Positions 24,258 through 28,727 of a stretch of 28,727 nucleotides of DNA are shown here, piece by piece; the stretch's first letter is position 1; each line of letters starts with the position of its first letter. The DNA comes from JAUWMI01 sp964454265 (GTDB lineage Bacteria; Sumerlaeota; Sumerlaeia; MWCT01; JAUWMI01): positions 1-28,727 of the forward strand of contig CAYVXD010000042.1 of NCBI GenBank assembly GCA_964454265.1. Direction: 5' to 3'. The translations under genes were made by a program, and so were the position numbers. Under the pieces are notes generated by a model that saw only the letters and a program-made list of their open reading frames with translations, ran no database searches and had not been told where the DNA came from.

Positions 24258-27200
24258 ATGCCGAGACGGAATGATATTAAGAAAGTGATGATAATCGGGT
24301 CGGGACCTATTGTAATTGGTCAAGCCTGTGAATTCGATTATTCGGGAACCCAAGCCTGCAAGGCACTACGGAAACTGGGATATGAGATAGTTCTCGTTAA
24401 CTCTAATCCGGCAACAATTATGACTGATCCTGTTATGGCTGACAGCACTTATATCGAACCATTGAATCTTCCGACATTAACGCAAATTATAGCCAAAGAA
24501 AGGCCTGATGCGCTACTTCCAAATCTTGGGGGTCAAACAGGATTGAATCTCTCGGCTGAGCTTGCGAAATCAGGCGTTCTTGCAAAGTATGGCGTAAAGA
24601 TAATAGGCGTTTCCCATGATGCTATCGAAAGAGGTGAGGACCGAATTGAGTTTAAAAAAACCATGAATCGTCTTGGCATTGATATGCCCAAAAGCGCGCC
24701 TGCTTTCAGTGTTGAAGAGGCTGAAGAAATTGTGAGAGAATTAGGATTCCCGGTAGTTATTCGGCCTGCATACACACTTGGCGGTACAGGAGGTGGGCTG
24801 GTATACAACACAGAAGAACTTAGAACAATAGTAAGCCGAGGAATCTCTGCAAGTATGGTAGGGCAGGTATTAGTTGAAGAGTCTGTTTTGGGTTGGGAGG
24901 AGTTAGAACTCGAAGTTGTTCGAGATGCAAAGAATCAGATGATAACGGTTTGCTTTATTGAAAATGTTGACGCAATGGGAGTTCATACGGGTGACTCGTT
25001 CTGTACTGCTCCGATGTTGACCATTTCTCCAGAACTTCAAGAACGTCTCCAGGAATATTCCTATAGAATAGTCGAAGCCATTCAAGTGATTGGGGGAACA
25101 AATATCCAGTTTGCGCATAACCCTGAGACTGGCAAAGTAGTGGTAATTGAGATAAATCCAAGGACTTCCCGCTCCTCAGCTCTAGCCTCAAAAGCAACCG
25201 GTTTTCCCATAGCATTCGTCTCGTCTCTCCTTGCCGGTGGGTTAACTCTTGATGAGATTCCCTACTGGCGAGAGGGGACGCTTGAAAAATACACTCCTTC
25301 GGGAGATTATGTTGTGGTCAAGTTCGCTCGCTGGGCGTTTGAGAAATTCAGGGGAGCGCAGGATGTAATTGGAACGCAGATGAAAGCAGTTGGTGAAGTG
25401 ATGTCGATCGGAAAAACTTACAAGGAAGCATTTCAAAAGTCGATCAGATCGCTTGAGATAAAAAGATATGGTCTTGGTTTTGCAAAAGATTTTAATAAGA
25501 AGTCCCTGGACGAACTTTTAAGACTTCTTTCCACCCCTTCAAGTGAAAGACAGTTCATTATGTATGAAGCCTTGAGAAAAGGGGCAAGCATTGAATCTCT
25601 CTATGAAAGAACTTATATCAAGCCATGGTTCATTAAACAGATGAAAGAACTGGTCGATCTTGAAGAAGAAATATTAAAATTCAAGGGTGCTGAGTTACCC
25701 AATGAACTTCTGATTCAGGCAAAAAAAGATGGTTTTGCAGACCGCTATCTTTCGCAACTATTGAACATCCCTGAAAGGCAAATCAGAGACCGACGCATTT
25801 CTCTTGGAGTAGAGGAAGGCTGGGAACCAGTTCCTGTAAGCGGCGTAGAGAATGCCGCTTACTATTTTTCAACTTATAATGCACCCGATAAAGTTAAATA
25901 CGAGCAAAAACGAAAGATTATGATACTTGGTGGAGGACCAAATCGTATCGGGCAGGGAATAGAGTTTGACTATTGCTGTGTGCATTGCGCGTTTGCCCTG
26001 CGTGATGAGGGAATTGAAACAATAATGATAAATTGTAATCCCGAAACTGTTTCCACTGATTATGATACTTCTGACAAACTGTTTTTTGAGCCTTTGACCG
26101 TTGAAGATGTCTTGAGTATTTACAAAAAAGAGAAACCGGAAGGAGTGATTTGCCAGTTTGGAGGTCAGACTCCTCTCAATGTGGCAGCTGAACTGCAAAG
26201 AGAAGGCGTCCGCATTCTCGGGACGTCTCCAGAAACAATCGATATGGCTGAGGACAGAGAAATGTTCAGCAAAATGATGCGAAAACTTGGGATCCCTCAG
26301 CCGGAATCAGACATGGCAAGCAATCTTGAGGAGGCACTTGTTATTGCAGAGAGAATAGGTTATCCGCTTATCGTGAGACCCTCCTACGTTCTAGGCGGAC
26401 GCGGCATGGAGATTGTACATGATAAAGATATGCTTAAGGAATATGTCAGTGCTGCGGTGGACGTTACACCGGAAAGACCAATTCTTATAGATCATTTTCT
26501 TGAAAACGCAATCGAAGCAGAAACCGATGCCATTTCAGATGGAGTGGATGTTTTTATCCCGGCTATCATGGAACATGTCGAGCTTGCAGGAATTCATTCC
26601 GGCGATTCCGCATGCGTAATCCCGCCTGTGAGTATTCCCAAAAAGCATATTGATACGATTTGCGAATACACGAGGAAAATCGCTATTGAGATGAAGGTCG
26701 TTGGTCTGATGAATATTCAGTACGCTATTGCAGACGACAAGGTCTACATCCTTGAAGCCAATCCCCGGGCTTCAAGAACTGTTCCTATTGTTTCCAAGGT
26801 GTGCAATATAAAAATGGCAAGAATCGCCACACAACTTATCGTAGGAAAAAAACTCGCAGATCTCGGGCTAAAGAATAAAACCATTCCTCACTTCGGAGTG
26901 AAGGAATCTGTATTTCCGTTTAACATGTTCCCCGAAGTTGACCCTCTCCTTGGGCCGGAGATGAGATCTACCGGTGAAGTTCTTGGAATGGCAGACTCTT
27001 TTGGATTAGCCTATTTCAAGGCTCAGGAAGCGGCTCGGCAGACACTTCCCACAGAAGGTTCTGTATTGATCACAATTGCAGATAGAGATAAAGCACACCT
27101 GCTTGAAATAGCCAGAAGTTTTTCAAAACTCGGTTTCAAAATAATCGCCACACGGGGAACTCATAAACAATTAGAAGAAAATAACATGCCATCAGAACCT

Positions 27201-27458
27201 ATCCTAAAACTTCACGAAGATAGGCCAAATATTGTCGATGCGATTAAAAACGGCGAAATACAGCTGGTAGTCAACACACCTCATGGAAGGCTCAGCGAAT
27301 TTGATGATTCTTACATTCGAAAAACCTCCATCAAATACAAAATCCCATACATCACAACAATAGCCGGTGCCTTAGCTTCTGCAAAGGGAATAGCGGCTTA
27401 CAGGCAAGGAAGCTGCGAACCAAAAAGCCTTCAGGAATATCATGCGAGTATACAGTGA
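24258..27458 (+). CDS. carB: Carbamoyl-phosphate synthase large subunit
   Basis: 1,066 residues, full length (E. coli CarB has 1,073). AAGGAG stands seven bases before ATG. It makes carbamoyl phosphate from bicarbonate, two ATP and ammonia delivered by the CarA glutaminase, feeding pyrimidine and arginine synthesis in the cytoplasm. Both synthetase halves are intact: half 1 opens VMIIGSGPIVIGQACEFDYSG and has the ATP-grasp signature IEINPRTSRSSALASKATG; half 2 (from ~548) opens IMILGGGPNRIGQGIEFDY and has LEANPRASRTVPIVSK. The C-terminal MGS-like regulatory domain (~930-1066) contains VLITIADRDK, IIATRGTH and VVNTPHGR. carA is not in the window, so the two subunits are not adjacent on the visible side. 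The region looks more AT-rich than the 6-16 kb block. Confidence 0.98.
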   Translation: MPRRNDIKKVMIIGSGPIVIGQACEFDYSGTQACKALRKLGYEIVLVNSNPATIMTDPVMADSTYIEPLNLPTLTQIIAKERPDALLPNLGGQTGLNLSAELAKSGVLAKYGVKIIGVSHDAIERGEDRIEFKKTMNRLGIDMPKSAPAFSVEEAEEIVRELGFPVVIRPAYTLGGTGGGLVYNTEELRTIVSRGISASMVGQVLVEESVLGWEELELEVVRDAKNQMITVCFIENVDAMGVHTGDSFCTAPMLTISPELQERLQEYSYRIVEAIQVIGGTNIQFAHNPETGKVVVIEINPRTSRSSALASKATGFPIAFVSSLLAGGLTLDEIPYWREGTLEKYTPSGDYVVVKFARWAFEKFRGAQDVIGTQMKAVGEVMSIGKTYKEAFQKSIRSLEIKRYGLGFAKDFNKKSLDELLRLLSTPSSERQFIMYEALRKGASIESLYERTYIKPWFIKQMKELVDLEEEILKFKGAELPNELLIQAKKDGFADRYLSQLLNIPERQIRDRRISLGVEEGWEPVPVSGVENAAYYFSTYNAPDKVKYEQKRKIMILGGGPNRIGQGIEFDYCCVHCAFALRDEGIETIMINCNPETVSTDYDTSDKLFFEPLTVEDVLSIYKKEKPEGVICQFGGQTPLNVAAELQREGVRILGTSPETIDMAEDREMFSKMMRKLGIPQPESDMASNLEEALVIAERIGYPLIVRPSYVLGGRGMEIVHDKDMLKEYVSAAVDVTPERPILIDHFLENAIEAETDAISDGVDVFIPAIMEHVELAGIHSGDSACVIPPVSIPKKHIDTICEYTRKIAIEMKVVGLMNIQYAIADDKVYILEANPRASRTVPIVSKVCNIKMARIATQLIVGKKLADLGLKNKTIPHFGVKESVFPFNMFPEVDPLLGPEMRSTGEVLGMADSFGLAYFKAQEAARQTLPTEGSVLITIADRDKAHLLEIARSFSKLGFKIIATRGTHKQLEENNMPSEPILKLHEDRPNIVDAIKNGEIQLVVNTPHGRLSEFDDSYIRKTSIKYKIPYITTIAGALASAKGIAAYRQGSCEPKSLQEYHASIQ

Positions 27459-27520
27459 TAAGCTGAAATAGGCGATTCAGGCAAACCCGCATGAGAACAG
27501 GATAAGAAAGTGTAAAGAAT

Positions 27521-27645
27521 CTTGTAAATCTTGTAAATCCTGTCGAAGAAATTAAAAAGAAACACAATAAAATGACAAGAATTGTTAGACAGGATGAACA
27601 AGATTAATACGATAAAAGAAATCCAGATAATCCCGTCAATCCTGA
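27521..27645. repeat. Intergenic ~130-bp direct repeat, copy 1
   Basis: It begins TTGTAAATCTTGTAAATCCTGTC and includes TGACAAGAATTGTTAGACAGGATGAACAAGATTA. The outer parts are inverted repeats of each other (AATCTTGTAAATCCTGTC against GACAGGATGAACAAGATT), so each copy can fold into a stem with a loop of about 43 bases. A truncated third copy seems to precede it (27495-27520). Similar GACAGGATTTACAGGAT sequences are common between genes in many bacteria. Confidence 0.75.
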
Positions 27646-27650
27646 TAAAT

Positions 27651-27775
27651 TCTGTAAATCTTGTAAATCCTGTCCAAAAAAAATTAAAAGGAACCACAAA
27701 AAAAATGACAAGAATTGTTAGACAGCATGAACAAGATTAACAGGATAAAAAAATCTAAAGAATCCCGTGAATCTT
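27651..27775. repeat. Intergenic ~130-bp direct repeat, copy 2
   Basis: Same order as copy 1, offset by 130 bases: CTGTAAATCTTGTAAATCCTGTC, then a poly-A-rich centre, then TGACAAGAATTGTTAGACAGCATGAACAAGATTAA. Differences are mostly in the A-rich loop. Confidence 0.75.
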
Positions 27776-27852
27776 TTCTAAATATGGAAGTATGAAGTCA
27801 GATTAATTCGGAAATTTGGTTTTGATTCTCTTTTCCAAATAAAAAGTGGGGT

Positions 27853-28727
27853 ATGGAAATGATCAGAAGGAAAAGCGAACGAACAGATCGCTTCCGCAAC
27901 AAGATTTTCGTGTTTCTGTTAATCGGCATGATCATTGGTATTCTATCCGCGACGGCGACCGCAGAATTACAGATGAGAGTGGCTACATTCGTCCAGGACA
28001 GGGAGTTCCCGGAGCTCTTGCCATATGTTTGGGATGGATGGGACTTAAAACATGGCATGGGCCAAACAAAAGAATATAGCCAGATAGTCCGTCCGGGAGC
28101 CACCTTGCATGCGTTCGTGGCGAACACATCAAACGATCCCATAACCGTGGAACACGTCTTATTGAATGACATAGATCTATCCAGGCATATCGTACCCATG
28201 CATAGAGAGCACCGTGGAATACGTGCCGCCAGCTATCTCTTGAATGACACCACAGTGACACCGAAAGAGGTGCGCCAACGCCTTGAGAACCTAGGTGCTC
28301 CTATATGGTACCAGGTTCGTCCGAATCCCATACCACCCAAAGGCTTCGCAGAAGTCATAGTGCGTTTACGAAAGATGCCTGACGAGAAAATCCTTGTGAT
28401 GGCAGTGAAGGCTTCCGGGGAAAAGGCAGTCAATGCTCGCCTCTTCACCGAGAGACCGGGAGTGTTGGCAATAGCTTCCGTAAATTTTAACAAAGAAAGC
28501 GACCGAATGTTTCTGTACGTGACTCGAAGTGATGGGCAGGAGTTCGGTATCCGCTCAGTGGAGATAGACGGCAAGGATGTAAAAGTAGCGAAGGAAAAGC
28601 CCCTGAGAAGTTCCCACGGCTTTTTACCTATCGAAATTCCCCTGACACAGGCGATGGATTATGGCTCGTTCCATTATGTGGCTGTGACAACCACGGATGC
28701 TCTCAGTGCTGCCGCGGTGGTGCGTGC
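27853..28727 (+). CDS. Exported protein of unknown function (3' end beyond window)
   Basis: The frame is open from ATG at 27853 to the right edge, about 291 codons. A second ATG at 27859 has GTGGGG at a better distance and may be the true start. Residues ~17-37 (KIFVFLLIGMIIGILSATATA) form a signal peptide or membrane anchor. The visible mature part is beta-strand rich (LHAFVANTSNDPITVEHVLLND, FHYVAVTTTDALSAAAVV) and looks like Ig-like or beta-sandwich domains. No catalytic motif or family is recognised; it could be the N-terminal part of a larger glycan-active or surface protein. It follows carB after a repeat-filled gap of about 390 bases, so a shared transcript is doubtful. Confidence 0.75.
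   Translation, partial: MEMIRRKSERTDRFRNKIFVFLLIGMIIGILSATATAELQMRVATFVQDREFPELLPYVWDGWDLKHGMGQTKEYSQIVRPGATLHAFVANTSNDPITVEHVLLNDIDLSRHIVPMHREHRGIRAASYLLNDTTVTPKEVRQRLENLGAPIWYQVRPNPIPPKGFAEVIVRLRKMPDEKILVMAVKASGEKAVNARLFTERPGVLAIASVNFNKESDRMFLYVTRSDGQEFGIRSVEIDGKDVKVAKEKPLRSSHGFLPIEIPLTQAMDYGSFHYVAVTTTDALSAAAVVR

Noticed and set aside
27495..27775. CRISPR array
   Set aside because: Repeats are ~130 bp with internal stems and only two to three copies; there are no short regular repeats with unique spacers and no cas genes.
1..28727. tRNA, rRNA or riboswitch genes
   Set aside because: The non-coding stretches were read for cloverleaf-like or conserved aptamer sequences and none was recognised; a covariance-model search was not possible here.

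Overview
The window looks like chromosomal DNA of an uncultured Gram-negative-type bacterium. Evidence for this: three very likely lipoproteins and one probable one with lipobox cysteines, several signal peptides, a Thr-Pro repeat linker in a giant secreted protein, an M56/BlaI regulator pair, and modules with the 'YSVGPDG...YDPTNGT..GDI' signature that I associate with pseudopilins of candidate phyla such as Sumerlaeota, Hydrogenedentota, Omnitrophota and Planctomycetes-like lineages. The phylum is inference only; carB at 24.3-27.5 kb would be the best marker for placing it.

Layout. (1) 1-5495, minus strand: one open reading frame that runs off the left edge. It encodes a giant secreted protein with a signal peptide, a jelly-roll-like domain, two tandem ~315-residue kelch-type propellers, a LamG-like domain, a GATase-like domain, a Thr-Pro linker and at least two C-terminal repeat domains. 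It has a good sigma70-type promoter. (2) 5496-6240: non-coding, with a GC-rich palindrome, a MITE-like element and the terminator of the next gene. (3) 6241-16307, minus strand: three paralogous lipoprotein genes separated by 40-41 bp spacers, then a BlaI-type repressor and an M56 (BlaR1-like) membrane metalloprotease that overlap by ATGA. The protease has no recognisable penicillin-binding sensor. It carries four pseudopilin-head-like modules instead, and each lipoprotein ends in two modules of the same signature. This shared-module array is the most unusual feature of the window. (4) 16308-17085: divergent non-coding region. (5) 17086-18921, plus: exported protein with two tandem alpha/beta-hydrolase-like domains. 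(6) 19106-21589, plus: exported GH20-type beta-hexosaminidase. (7) 21611-21780: second MITE-like element, inverted relative to the first. (8) 21805-23388, minus: GH172 (DUF2961) protein with a discoidin domain, probably a lipoprotein. (9) 23389-24257: no convincing gene. (10) 24258-27458, plus: complete carB. (11) 27.5-27.8 kb: two ~125 bp direct repeats. (12) 27853 to the right edge, plus: 5' part of an unrecognised exported protein.

How the parts may work together: the glycosidases, hydrolase and giant kelch protein point to an exported degradative or adhesive lifestyle on complex glycans. The lipoprotein/BlaI/M56 block looks like a self-contained envelope signalling unit. A signal outside the cytoplasmic membrane would activate the M56 protease, which would cleave BlaI and derepress genes. 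The ligand, the target genes and the role of the lipoproteins are unknown. No tRNA, rRNA, CRISPR array or transposase gene was recognised.
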